From: Bacteroidales bacterium
GTDB lineage: Bacteria; Bacteroidota; Bacteroidia; Bacteroidales; UBA932
Reading direction: 5' to 3'
DNA: 26,874 bases
Assembly (NCBI GenBank): GCA_017551425.1
Contig: JAFZLQ010000076.1
Coordinates: 1 to 26,874 of the forward strand
The notes beneath the pieces were generated by a model that saw only the letters and a list, made by a program, of their open reading frames with translations, was not told where the DNA came from and did not search any database. Numbering within the stretch: the stretch's first letter is position 1; each line of letters begins with the position of its first letter. The translations under genes were made by a program, and so were the position numbers. Shown here in pieces: positions 8,400-18,530 of this stretch.

Positions 8400-8646
8400 C
8401 GTTTCCTCCCGCAGGGTACTGTACCCAGAAACCCTCCGCTTCGCTCCGCCCCTCCAGCCTTCGGCTGTAGGACTATTATCCCCCTGCACCCCCAGGGGAG
8501 GGGGGGAATGTTTACCCCGCACATCGCAAGCGATGTCCCCCTTCTGTCGGCACGGCGTGCCTCCATACCCCTCGTTGGTCCAACGGCAGTGCTTATTCGG
8601 ACAGTCTATCATAGAATAGCGTTTCTTCCCGCAGGGTACTGTACCC
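8392..8646 (+). repeat. Pair of 35-bp direct repeats (8392-8426 and 8612-8646)
   Basis: The two copies differ at one base (8406 versus 8626) and lie 220 bases apart. Copy one begins inside the last codons of rlmI and contains its TAG stop. Each copy starts TAGAATAGCG and ends in GGGTACTGTACCC, itself a palindrome. The second copy is the left half of the larger palindrome at 8614-8667. The pair bounds the hairpin-rich core of the rlmI-ispG intergenic region. Confidence 0.85.
8455..8585. repeat. Array of five short perfect hairpins
   Basis: Five short inverted repeats stand in a row, separated by C-rich spacers: CAGCC/GGCTG (8455-8467), CCCCTG/CAGGGG (8481-8498), ACATCGC/GCGATGT (8521-8536), GGCACG/CGTGCC (8549-8561) and CGTTGG/CCAACG (8573-8585). 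The arms differ in sequence but are almost all fully complementary. There is no T-tract after any of them, so they are not ordinary terminators. No convincing gene lies here. The leading segment GCTTCGCTCCGCCCCTCC (8438-8455) recurs in related form near 23185-23206. Confidence 0.7.
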
Positions 8647-8667
8647 TGCTTCCCGGAATCGCTATTC
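8614..8667. repeat. Imperfect 54-bp palindrome covering the ispG stop codon
   Basis: Outer arms GAATAGCG (8614-8621) and CGCTATTC (8660-8667), and inner arms GCAGGGTAC (8631-8639) and GTACCCTGC (8641-8649) around a single central base. The right outer arm contains the ispG stop codon (TAG, minus strand, 8664-8662). The structure could act as a bidirectional RNA 3'-end hairpin for the convergent rlmI and ispG messages, but it has no U-tract. Confidence 0.7.
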
Positions 8668-9903
8668 GGCAGATGCTATCAATTCCAGCAATCTATCGAT
8701 CGCTTCATTATCGGGTACGTGCTTCAGGACGGGCTGCCCTTTGCGGTAGATGGAGACGCGGCCGCCGCCCTCTCCGACGTATCCCCAGTCGGCATCCGCC
8801 ATCTCTCCGGGACCGTTCACTATGCATCCCATGACGGCGATGACCATCCCCTTGAGATGGGAAGTACGCCTCTTGACCTCCTCGAAGGTCTCTTCGAGCT
8901 TGTACATGGTGCGTCCGCAGCCAGGGCAGGCTATGTACTCGGGCTTGTAGAAGCGGCGCCTTGCCGCCTGCATAATCTCGTCAACCAAATGCGGATCGAC
9001 GCCGGCGTCCGAGGGGATTTCGTCTATCTCCCGGTCGAGCAGACGCGGCCCCCAGCTGATCGCTGCGTCCAGCACGGAATCACGTACAGAAGGCCCTTCC
9101 GGCTTGAAGTAATCGGCAAGGTAACGGGCTACAGGTAATTCATTGACAGGATTTTCCGTAAGCGAAACGCGTATCGTATCACCTATCCCTTCACGCAGCA
9201 GGGATGCTATTCCCACGCAGGATTTGATGCGCCCCGACTCGCCGTTTCCCGCCTCGGTAACGCCAAGGTGGAGAGGGAAGATTACGCCCGCCTGCTTCAT
9301 CATCGCCGCCAGCTCCCGGTAAGCCTGTACCATAACAACGGTATTGGAGGCCTTGAGCGAGACGACGACGTTGAAGAAAGAAGCGTCGATACACATCTGC
9401 AGCCACTCCATGGCGGCCTTCGCCATTGCGAAAGGCGTGTTGCCGAACAGCTCGGTGATGTACTTTCCGAGCGACCCGTGGTTAAGCCCCACGCGCACGG
9501 CGGTGCCATGCTCACGGCAGACTTCCAGGAATTCGGCGAACTTCTCCCGCGCCTTTTCATGGTCGGGATGGAAATTGCCCGGATTGATCCGGACCTTCTC
9601 CACTACGGATGCGCACGCTATGGCGGTATCCGACGAGAAGTGGATATCGGCCACCAGGGGAACGCGGCATCCGGCGTCGAAAAGCCGCTGCCTGATGCTG
9701 CGCAGGGCAGGCACGTCCTGAAGGCCGGGCACGGTAACCCGGATCATCTGCGCGCCTGCTGCCGCCAGCTCGAGGCACTGGGCCACGGTTGCCGGCACGT
9801 CGGAGGTGTGGGTGTTGCACATGGTCTGCACGACGACGTCGTGCCCGCCGCCGATGACGAGGCTGTCACCGACCCTGACTTCAATCGTTTTTAGACGTTC
9901 CAT
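8662..9903 (-). CDS. ispG: 4-hydroxy-3-methylbut-2-enyl diphosphate synthase (IspG), shortened form
   Basis: Iron-sulfur enzyme of the MEP isoprenoid pathway, converting MEcPP to HMBPP in the cytosol. The 413-residue product has the N-terminal TIM barrel (VQTMCNTHTSDV, ADIHFSSDTAI, KVRINPGNF, HLGVTEAGNGESGRIKS, GDTIRVSLTENP). The C-terminal [4Fe-4S] domain has ligands Cys326, Cys329, Cys360 and Glu367 (ACPGCGRT and MGCIVNGPGE). The ending MADADWGYVG resembles Bacteroidota and plant-type enzymes, which usually carry a large extra domain between barrel and cluster domain and exceed 600 residues; here only about 70 residues separate them. Last gene of the ligA operon, overlapping the beta-barrel gene by 23 bases. 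Confidence 0.95.
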   Translation of the reverse strand: MERLKTIEVRVGDSLVIGGGHDVVVQTMCNTHTSDVPATVAQCLELAAAGAQMIRVTVPGLQDVPALRSIRQRLFDAGCRVPLVADIHFSSDTAIACASVVEKVRINPGNFHPDHEKAREKFAEFLEVCREHGTAVRVGLNHGSLGKYITELFGNTPFAMAKAAMEWLQMCIDASFFNVVVSLKASNTVVMVQAYRELAAMMKQAGVIFPLHLGVTEAGNGESGRIKSCVGIASLLREGIGDTIRVSLTENPVNELPVARYLADYFKPEGPSVRDSVLDAAISWGPRLLDREIDEIPSDAGVDPHLVDEIMQAARRRFYKPEYIACPGCGRTMYKLEETFEEVKRRTSHLKGMVIAVMGCIVNGPGEMADADWGYVGEGGGRVSIYRKGQPVLKHVPDNEAIDRLLELIASAE

Positions 9904-10732
9904 ATACTATGTCGCGGGCTTCCTGCCTGAGCTGGCGGTTCGTACGTCCCGTACGCCTGGTGAGCTGGAAATAGACACCGAGGGTAATCGAGACGTCGAT
10001 GGGGTTGGCGTAACGGTAATAATAGGTGTTGTACGGGTGGAATACGCTGTTTTCGTAATCGGGCTCGTACAGGTTCTGGAGGCTCCAGCGGCCCAGCACG
10101 TTGAGGTGAATCTCGATGGGGTCGAACATGAAGCCCACGCCGGCTCCGCCCATCACGCCGTAGTCGAACCTGCGCTCGTAGTCGCGGAACTTGTTCTGGT
10201 ACTCCTCGTCAAGCCAGATTCCGCTCCTGGTGACGGACATGCGGTATCCCACGTAGCCGCCCAGGTTGACCAGCATCTTGAAAGGATAGCTGTCGATATG
10301 CATCTGCATCATCGCAGGCATCTCTACGGTCTCCATCGACTCATATGTGGCGCCGTCTATGAAACCCCTGGGGTAGCCGGTGTCCGGATCGTCGGTGAAA
10401 CGGGCGCCGGAGTGGGAATACGAAAATCCCACGGTCACCCCGAAGTACGGCAGGTACGAGAACATCTTCTCGTAATGCGTGTACATCAGCGAGATGTAGG
10501 TGGGATTGAAGATTATGTCCGCACCCATCTTGTACGGGTTGAAGAAGATGCCGGAGAAGGTGACTCCGTAGTTGGCGCCGATGAGGGAGTAGTCGTTGAT
10601 GGTGTCTCCGCCGAACCGGCGCAGGTCAAGGGTATCGAGGAACTCCGCGGTATACTCCGTTTCCACATCCTGGGCACGCGCCTGGAGGGCCGTGAACAGC
10701 AGAAGCAGTATTATGGGCAGGGTCTTTCTCAT
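9881..10732 (-). CDS. Outer-membrane beta-barrel protein, uncharacterised
   Basis: A 283-residue exported protein with signal peptide MRKTLPIILLLLFTALQARA, probably cut after residue 20. The mature part is rich in alternating aromatic and glycine strands (NYGVTFSGIFFNPYKMG, YFGVTVGFSYSHSGARF, VMGGAGVGFMFDPIEIHLNVLG, PIDVSITLGVYFQL), as in the Bacteroidota outer-membrane beta-barrel families (PorT-like or OMP_b-brl). No enzyme motif is visible. The start overlaps the upstream Ig-like lipoprotein stop (ATGA), and the end overlaps ispG. The tight pairing with the lipoprotein suggests that the two may work together at the outer membrane, which is inference. Confidence 0.8.
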   Translation of the reverse strand: MRKTLPIILLLLFTALQARAQDVETEYTAEFLDTLDLRRFGGDTINDYSLIGANYGVTFSGIFFNPYKMGADIIFNPTYISLMYTHYEKMFSYLPYFGVTVGFSYSHSGARFTDDPDTGYPRGFIDGATYESMETVEMPAMMQMHIDSYPFKMLVNLGGYVGYRMSVTRSGIWLDEEYQNKFRDYERRFDYGVMGGAGVGFMFDPIEIHLNVLGRWSLQNLYEPDYENSVFHPYNTYYYRYANPIDVSITLGVYFQLTRRTGRTNRQLRQEARDIVYGTSKND

Positions 10733-12525
10733 AGCTCGTCGAACAGGGTTTGGATATCTACCGACTGCTCCACCTCGGAACTGGCGGGAATGTCAAGCAG
10801 GTCCTCGCCGTTGAAGGTGGCGTAGGTGACAGTCTCCGGCTGACGGTGGCCCAGCAGGGAACCGGTATCCACAATGGAGTTGCGGTTGCCGTCGTCGGTG
10901 ATGCGGATGGCGTACTTGCCTTCCTTGAGATAAGGGAATTCCAGGTCGGCGTCCGTATCGATTATGTATGTGCGCAGGACGCCCTTGCGCTTGTCGTCCT
11001 GGAGGTCGATTATCACCTTGCCGTTTACGCCGGTGAAGTGGACTGTGAGCGAGCTGAGCTTTTCGTCGGTGGGCAGCGAGACCTTGACCTTGGTGCTGTC
11101 CGACCAGAAACCGTTGATGTCCCGGAAACTGTGGTGAGGCACGCGCAGGGTGTACTCGTAACCGGGAAGCAGCTTCTCGGCGGGGCGGACAATATAGCGG
11201 CGCAGGTTGGCGGTGTCACGCTCCACGGTGACGGAGCTGCGGAATTCCTTCTGCTTGGGATTGAGATACCTGAAGTCGAGGGAGTCGAAGTGCTCGTAGA
11301 TGATGGGGGAGTTGAACATCAGCTCGAAGCCGTACTGCTCGACGGTCTCGGGCGACGCTGTAAGCTTGAACACGCACGTGGTATCTTCAGGCTTGATGTT
11401 CTTTCGCTGCATCTTCTGGAGCACGCGCTTGCCTTCGGGCATGGGGAGCCTGAGATGTTCGAGCGACGGACTCAGCACGCCCGTGGAATCCGTCATGCGG
11501 TAATTCACGAAGACGTGCAGGGTGTCCGGCGCGGGCTTGCGGCTGTTCACCCAGAACTCGAGGCTGTCCTGGAGTACGTTGAACTGGCTGATCAGCTCGT
11601 CGCTGCGGTAGCCCCTCACCCATACGGAATCAATCCAGGCGTATGGCGCGTTGAAGGTGATGTAGCCGGCCCTGTCGGCGGTACGCTCCCTTTTTGCAAG
11701 ATATTGCAGGCTCGGCTTTTCCCGGAACAGGCGCATCTTGTGCTCGGCCTTTCGGGCCTCGCACATCAAGGTGTCCAGCATGTCGTACTTGAGCATTTCC
11801 GGAATGGTATCTACGACCCGTATGGAGGGACGGATAAGTGAATCCACGAAGCCCACCAGGTCGGCCTCGGGGTCGTATATGAAATCTCCGGCCTCGTCCT
11901 TGAGGGCGTACAGACGGTATGTGGTGTCTGCGAGGTAAGGAAGGCAGAACCAGCCCCAGTCGTCGGTCTTAACGGCCGCGTCGGGGCGGTGCAGGAAGAC
12001 GGCGGAATCGGCCAGGTCCTTATAGAGAAGCACCGTCGCGCCCTTCACAGGGCGGAGGGTGTTGCAGTCCAGGACCTTTCCGGTGGTAAGCAGGGAATCT
12101 ATGGTGGAGCCGGTGGAGAAGACGTATGTGTAACCGGGGAACATGTTGCCCTCGTTGTTGTCGGCTATGGCGTCGGACAGATGGAGGGTGTATGTGGTAT
12201 TGGAATCGAGGGGCTCCTCGAACTGTATGATAAGGTATTTCTCGCGTATGCGCGACTTGGGAGCCTTGGCCTGGGGAGGGGAAAGCAGGATGTTCTTCGG
12301 ATTCTTTATGGTGACGTATTCGTCGAAGCGGAAGACTATCTTGGTCTTGACGCACGGCACGTTCACGGCGCCGGGAAGGGGATCGATGCCTATGATGAGC
12401 GGTGGTATGGTGTCCTTGTCGCCTCCTGTGGGCGACTGGGTGGTGTTGGCGCAGGAATGCACGAACAGCATGGGCAGGAACACTATGGCCGCCAGAATCT
12501 CCGGTATGTATTTCTTCAATGTCAT
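10729..12525 (-). CDS. Ig-like (SbsA/Big_5-type) domain lipoprotein
   Basis: Conserved Bacteroidota envelope lipoprotein of 598 residues. A hydrophobic leader ends in VHSC with lipidated Cys25. It is followed by the family hallmark TGGDKDTIPPLI and a bacterial Ig-like domain (about residues 40-140: P-GAVNVPCVKTKIVFRFDEYV, ending YTYVFSTG). Next comes a carboxypeptidase-regulatory-like or CNA-B-like beta domain (GKVLDCNTLRPVKGATVLLY through the tyrosine-rich YRLYALKDEAGDF stretch), and then further beta-rich repeats. Its biochemical role is unknown to me. The start overlaps the RSH stop (ATGA) and its stop overlaps the beta-barrel start. Confidence 0.85.
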   Translation of the reverse strand: MTLKKYIPEILAAIVFLPMLFVHSCANTTQSPTGGDKDTIPPLIIGIDPLPGAVNVPCVKTKIVFRFDEYVTIKNPKNILLSPPQAKAPKSRIREKYLIIQFEEPLDSNTTYTLHLSDAIADNNEGNMFPGYTYVFSTGSTIDSLLTTGKVLDCNTLRPVKGATVLLYKDLADSAVFLHRPDAAVKTDDWGWFCLPYLADTTYRLYALKDEAGDFIYDPEADLVGFVDSLIRPSIRVVDTIPEMLKYDMLDTLMCEARKAEHKMRLFREKPSLQYLAKRERTADRAGYITFNAPYAWIDSVWVRGYRSDELISQFNVLQDSLEFWVNSRKPAPDTLHVFVNYRMTDSTGVLSPSLEHLRLPMPEGKRVLQKMQRKNIKPEDTTCVFKLTASPETVEQYGFELMFNSPIIYEHFDSLDFRYLNPKQKEFRSSVTVERDTANLRRYIVRPAEKLLPGYEYTLRVPHHSFRDINGFWSDSTKVKVSLPTDEKLSSLTVHFTGVNGKVIIDLQDDKRKGVLRTYIIDTDADLEFPYLKEGKYAIRITDDGNRNSIVDTGSLLGHRQPETVTYATFNGEDLLDIPASSEVEQSVDIQTLFDEL

Positions 12526-14180
12526 GCTTCGCTAATGACTACATCTTCTATGCCGTCAATCTGACGGAGTGCGTTTTCTATCTCTTCCATCATGCCGGGA
12601 CGCTTTGTCCCGCGGATGGAAATGCGTATGGGAATCTCTTCCGCAACTGAATCCTGGCGCGTACGCAGGAGCTCCTCGCCCTTGCTGTACTGCTCCGAAC
12701 CGGCGCCGCGGAGATACTCCAGCACCTTGCGCCTGGCGTGCCGCGTCTGGAGGAACGAAAGCCACTCGGCCTTGGGACTGGACTTGCGGGCCGTTATAAT
12801 CTCCACCTGGTCTCCGTTCCTGAGCTTGCGGGAAAGGGGAGCCAGCTTCATGTTTATCTTTGCGGCGATGGCCTGGTTGCCGATGTCGGTATGCACGCAG
12901 TAGGCGAAATCGAGCGCAGTCGCGTCCTTGGGGATGCTGCGCTGGTGGCCCTTGGGAGTGAACACCACTATGGTACTGCTGGAAATCTCGTCCTGGATTA
13001 TGTCCAGGAGGTCCAGCGCCCCGGCATCGGATCCGCTGATTATCTTCTGCACCTTCTCCAGCCAATGGTCCATCTGGCTGTCGCTTTCCGACAGGTAGCC
13101 GTCCTGCTTGTAAGACCAGTGCGCGGCAATACCCTTCTCCGCGATATCGTCCATCCTGCGGGAGCGGATCTGAACCTCCACCCAGATTCCCGCCTTGCTC
13201 ATGACGGTGCAGTGCAGAGCCTCGTAGCCGTTGGGCTTGGGACTGTTGATCCAGTTGCGCATGCGGTTCTGCATGTTGGGATACAGCCCCGTGACCATGT
13301 TGTATATGTCGAAGGCCCGGGCCCGCTCGGCGGAAATGTCCTTTGTGTCCATATCGTAGATGATACGGACGGCGTAAAGGTCGTATATCTGCTCGAACGA
13401 GACATGCTTGTTGAGCATCTTCTGCCAGATGGAATAAGGGGTCTTGATGCGTTTGCGCACCTCGAAGCGGATGCCGGCGGCGGTGAGAGCCTCGCTTACG
13501 GGGGCGATGAAATCGTCGATGTCCCTGGAGCGCTGGGCCACGTCGCGGTTGATGCGGTTCTCTATCTCATGATAGGCCTCGGGCTGCTTGTGCAGGAGCC
13601 AGATGTTCTCAAACTCCGACTTAACGCTGTAAAGGCCGAGACGGTGGGCGAGGGGGATGAAGATGGCCTTGGTCTGGGCGAGTATCTTGTCTGCCTTGGC
13701 AGGAGGGAGGACCTGCAGGTGGCGGCAGTTGTCCAGGCGGTCGGCAAGCTTGATGAGCACCACGCGCACGTCGTCGCCCATGGTGAGCAGCACGCGCCTG
13801 AAGCTTTCGTCCTCTATTTCATCATCGGACTCCTCGAGTATGTTGCGCATGTTCTCCACGCCCTCCACAAGGCTCGCTATCTTGTCTCCGAAGAGGTTGC
13901 GCAGGCTGTCGGCGGTGAATACGGTGCTCTCCAGCACGTCGTGAAGCAGTGCGGCGCAGATGGATTTATATCCGAGGCCTATCCTGGACACGACGATGGT
14001 GGCGACCCTCACGGGATGCAGGATGTACGGCTCGCCGGTATTGAGGCACACGTCCTTGTGGGCCTCGCCGGCAAAGTCAAAGGCCTTGCGCACAAGCGAG
14101 AGCTCTTCTTCATCGCGGCAGCGGTTCTGCGCGAGTAGCATCAGCTCGTCAAACTCTTTCTTTATCCTGTCGTCGCACAT
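12522..14180 (-). CDS. relA: RelA/SpoT-family (p)ppGpp enzyme, short, with degenerate hydrolase site
   Basis: RSH protein of the stringent response. The order is HD domain (1-190), synthetase (about 235-345) and TGS (about 400-462); then only about 90 residues, including a short ACT-like start (IRISIRGTKRPGMMEEIENAL). At 552 residues it is far below the usual 700-750. Synthetase landmarks are intact: RIKTPYSIWQKM (244-255), YDLYAVR with Asp267, NGYEALH with Tyr319 and VEVQIRS with Glu335. In the HD half, metal ligands His55, His80-Asp81 and Asp147 remain. However, the HDxxED motif reads HDVLES (Ser85 for Asp), and the usual HKGQxRxSGEPY segment reads HKDVCLNTGEPY. This suggests a synthetase with weak or no hydrolase activity. 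Confidence 0.92.
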   Translation of the reverse strand: MCDDRIKKEFDELMLLAQNRCRDEEELSLVRKAFDFAGEAHKDVCLNTGEPYILHPVRVATIVVSRIGLGYKSICAALLHDVLESTVFTADSLRNLFGDKIASLVEGVENMRNILEESDDEIEDESFRRVLLTMGDDVRVVLIKLADRLDNCRHLQVLPPAKADKILAQTKAIFIPLAHRLGLYSVKSEFENIWLLHKQPEAYHEIENRINRDVAQRSRDIDDFIAPVSEALTAAGIRFEVRKRIKTPYSIWQKMLNKHVSFEQIYDLYAVRIIYDMDTKDISAERARAFDIYNMVTGLYPNMQNRMRNWINSPKPNGYEALHCTVMSKAGIWVEVQIRSRRMDDIAEKGIAAHWSYKQDGYLSESDSQMDHWLEKVQKIISGSDAGALDLLDIIQDEISSSTIVVFTPKGHQRSIPKDATALDFAYCVHTDIGNQAIAAKINMKLAPLSRKLRNGDQVEIITARKSSPKAEWLSFLQTRHARRKVLEYLRGAGSEQYSKGEELLRTRQDSVAEEIPIRISIRGTKRPGMMEEIENALRQIDGIEDVVISEA

Positions 14181-15113
14181 TTCTTCTTTTTCTTACCGGT
14201 TCTTCAAAGGTGAGACCGTAATTCCGTACGTTCTGGAAGCCGTATGTAAGCTCGGCACCGTATATAATGATCTGCCAGCTGAAATTCAGCCAGATGAGGA
14301 ACAGGGGGATGGCGGCCAGCACTCCGTACACCGCGTTGAGGCGCGCCACGAACACCTGGGTTTCCAGGTAGAGATACTGGAATATGACGAACACGACGCC
14401 GGCGATGATTGCCGAGCGGAGCGCGAAACGGTAGCGCACCCTTGTGGCCGGAATGAACTTGTACATCGCGGACAGGGTGAGGGCCGTAACCACGTAAAAG
14501 CCCAGGTAGCCCAGGAGCTTGGGCAGGAATCGGAGGTCGGACATGTCCAGGCCGATGAATCTGGCGGCGTTGGCGTAATAGACGATTCCGGCGCCGAAGA
14601 GTACCACTATGAACGGGGTCAGCAGGAGGATGAGCAGGTAGAAGCCGAAGCGCTTGTAAATCTTGCGGGGGATCTTCCGTATGCCCCAGACGTTGTTGAA
14701 AACGCGCTCCACCTGGAACAGCATCCACAGTATGGTCCAGAGGAAGGCGAGGGCGGAAACGAAGCCCACGACGCCGCTCTGGGCGATTTCCAGTATGTTG
14801 CCGGCCTTTTCCTGCACCATGGCGAGGAGACCTGCGTCAACGTCTGTGTTGAGCGACTGCAGGAAGGTCTGCACGTACTCGTCCAGGCCGAGGCCGTTGG
14901 TTATGGCAAAGAGGAAGGCCAGCAGGGGAATGAGGGCCATCATGGCAAAATAGCTCAGCGCCACGCACTGGAATCCCATCCTGTTCTCCGCAAAGGTGTT
15001 GACGGTAATCCGCAGGATCTTTACCAGCGACACCAGACGGCCGTAGCCTCCCGGCACTTTGTCAGTGTCGATTGCCCAGATGCGGTCGGTGAAGAGGTCG
15101 GAGAACTTTCCCA

Positions 15114-15114
<1 letters not shown>
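14149..15114 (-). CDS. YihY/BrkB-family inner-membrane protein
   Basis: Polytopic membrane protein of 321 residues with about six transmembrane helices. Family hallmarks are the ALSYFAMMALIPLLAF segment near residue 52-67 and the C-terminal YGVLAAIPLFLIWLNFSW followed by YGAELTYGFQN. The tail is basic (RKRRNVRRQDK). Members were once annotated as ribonuclease BN in error; the real function is unknown, with transport or flippase-like roles only proposed. The start shares one base with the ligA stop (TGATG), and its end overlaps the RSH gene by 32 bases, so all three are probably translated as a coupled set. Confidence 0.9.
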
Positions 15115-17265
<2,151 letters not shown>

Positions 17266-17297
17266 CAGGATTTTAGAAAGTAATTCATTTTTAAAAT

Positions 17298-18527
17298 ATG
17301 AAAGATTCCATCATCATTCTTTGTGGCGGCGGCCCCGCTCCGGGCATGAACACCGTCGTGTTTTCAGTAGCCAAGACTTTCCTTGCAGGCGGTTACCGCG
17401 TCATCGGCCTTCACGGCGGATACAGCGGCCTTTTCAACAGTTCTCCCAGGACGGAAGACATCGACTTCTTCAAGGCCGATTCCTATTTCAACAGGGGTGG
17501 CTCCTACCTTCAGATGAGCCGTTTCAAACCCACCGACGAGGACTTTGAGAAACGCTTCAACCTGGACCTCTTCCAGAGCAACAACATCAAGCTCCTGGTG
17601 ACCGTCGGCGGAGACGATACCGCATCCACCGCAAACCGCATCGCCAAGTTCCTCGAGGCGCACAAGTATCCCATCGCCAACATCCATATCCCCAAGACCA
17701 TAGACAACGACCTGCCTCTGCCCAACAACACCCCCACCTTCGGTTTCAATTCCGCAAAGCAGGAGGGTTCCCACATCGCACGCACAGTCTATGAAGACGC
17801 CCGCACATCCGGCAACTGGCTGCTTATCAGCGCAATGGGCCGCAGCGCAGGCCACCTGGCACTCGGCATCGGAGAGGCAACCCACTGCCCCATGACCATC
17901 ATCCCCGAGATGTTCGACAAGACTCCCATCACGCTGGACAAGATAGTCAACCTCGCCATTTCCTGCATACTCAAGCGCAACATCCTCGGCATCCCTTACG
18001 GCACCGTCGTGGTTGCCGAAGGCGTGTTCCACGACCTCGATCCCCAGGAGATCAAGAACGCCGGAGTGAACATGACCTACGACGAGCACGGACATCCCGA
18101 ACTCGGCAAGATCAGCAAGGCCGTCCTCTTCAACGACATCCTTGAGAAGAAGTTCAAGGCAATCGGCCTCAAGGTCAAGACCCGTCCCGTGGAAATCGGT
18201 TACGACGTCCGCTGCCAGGATCCCGTCGCATACGACCTCAGCTATTGCTCAGAGCTCGCAATGGGCGCATACCAGCTGTTCAAGAAAGGGGAGACCGGCT
18301 GCATGGTTTACGTTGATGCATGGGGCAACGCATCGCCCCTCTACCTGCACGACCTGCAGAACGCAGAAGGCAAGATCCCTCCCCGCAGGGTGGAAATCGG
18401 CGGCGGCATAGCCCAAAACTACTACGGCTACATCTGCCACTACATCACCCCGGAGGATTACGAAGCCGCAAAGAAGTACGTCCCCAATCCCGAGGAGTAC
18501 GACTTCAGGAAGATTCTCAACTGGTAG
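17298..18527 (+). CDS. pfp: Phosphofructokinase, PPi-dependent type
   Basis: Phosphorylates fructose-6-phosphate at C1 in glycolysis; the PPi-dependent form is reversible and saves ATP. The 409-residue product starts with the family Gly-rich loop (LCGGGPAPGMN). The phosphoryl-donor site reads GGDDTAS (Gly104-Asp107) rather than the ATP-type GGDGS, and the next motif is PKTIDND with Lys133 rather than a GTIDND form. Both are recognised marks of pyrophosphate-using enzymes. AMGRSAGHLALG (substrate binding) is also present. The assignment of donor is from motif rules, not assay. It stands alone, with its own promoter, and ends 3 bases from the convergent amylase gene. Confidence 0.92.
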   Translation: MKDSIIILCGGGPAPGMNTVVFSVAKTFLAGGYRVIGLHGGYSGLFNSSPRTEDIDFFKADSYFNRGGSYLQMSRFKPTDEDFEKRFNLDLFQSNNIKLLVTVGGDDTASTANRIAKFLEAHKYPIANIHIPKTIDNDLPLPNNTPTFGFNSAKQEGSHIARTVYEDARTSGNWLLISAMGRSAGHLALGIGEATHCPMTIIPEMFDKTPITLDKIVNLAISCILKRNILGIPYGTVVVAEGVFHDLDPQEIKNAGVNMTYDEHGHPELGKISKAVLFNDILEKKFKAIGLKVKTRPVEIGYDVRCQDPVAYDLSYCSELAMGAYQLFKKGETGCMVYVDAWGNASPLYLHDLQNAEGKIPPRRVEIGGGIAQNYYGYICHYITPEDYEAAKKYVPNPEEYDFRKILNW

Positions 18528-18530
18528 GGG

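Noticed and set aside
8571..8600. tRNA-like segment around CGTTGGTCCAACG
   Set aside because: Only a single short hairpin; no acceptor stem, anticodon loop or T-arm consensus GTTCGA nearby.
8392..8646. Possible CRISPR from two near-identical 35-bp repeats
   Set aside because: Only two copies, 185 bases between them filled with hairpins, one copy overlapping a stop codon, and no cas gene.
8631..8649. Classical Rho-independent terminator for rlmI or ispG
   Set aside because: The stem is strong but the loop is a single base and neither strand shows a run of T residues after it.
8508..8834. Open frame of 108 codons on the plus strand across the rlmI-ispG intergenic region
   Set aside because: It runs through the hairpin array and antisense to ispG and is explained by palindromes, with no protein-like sequence.
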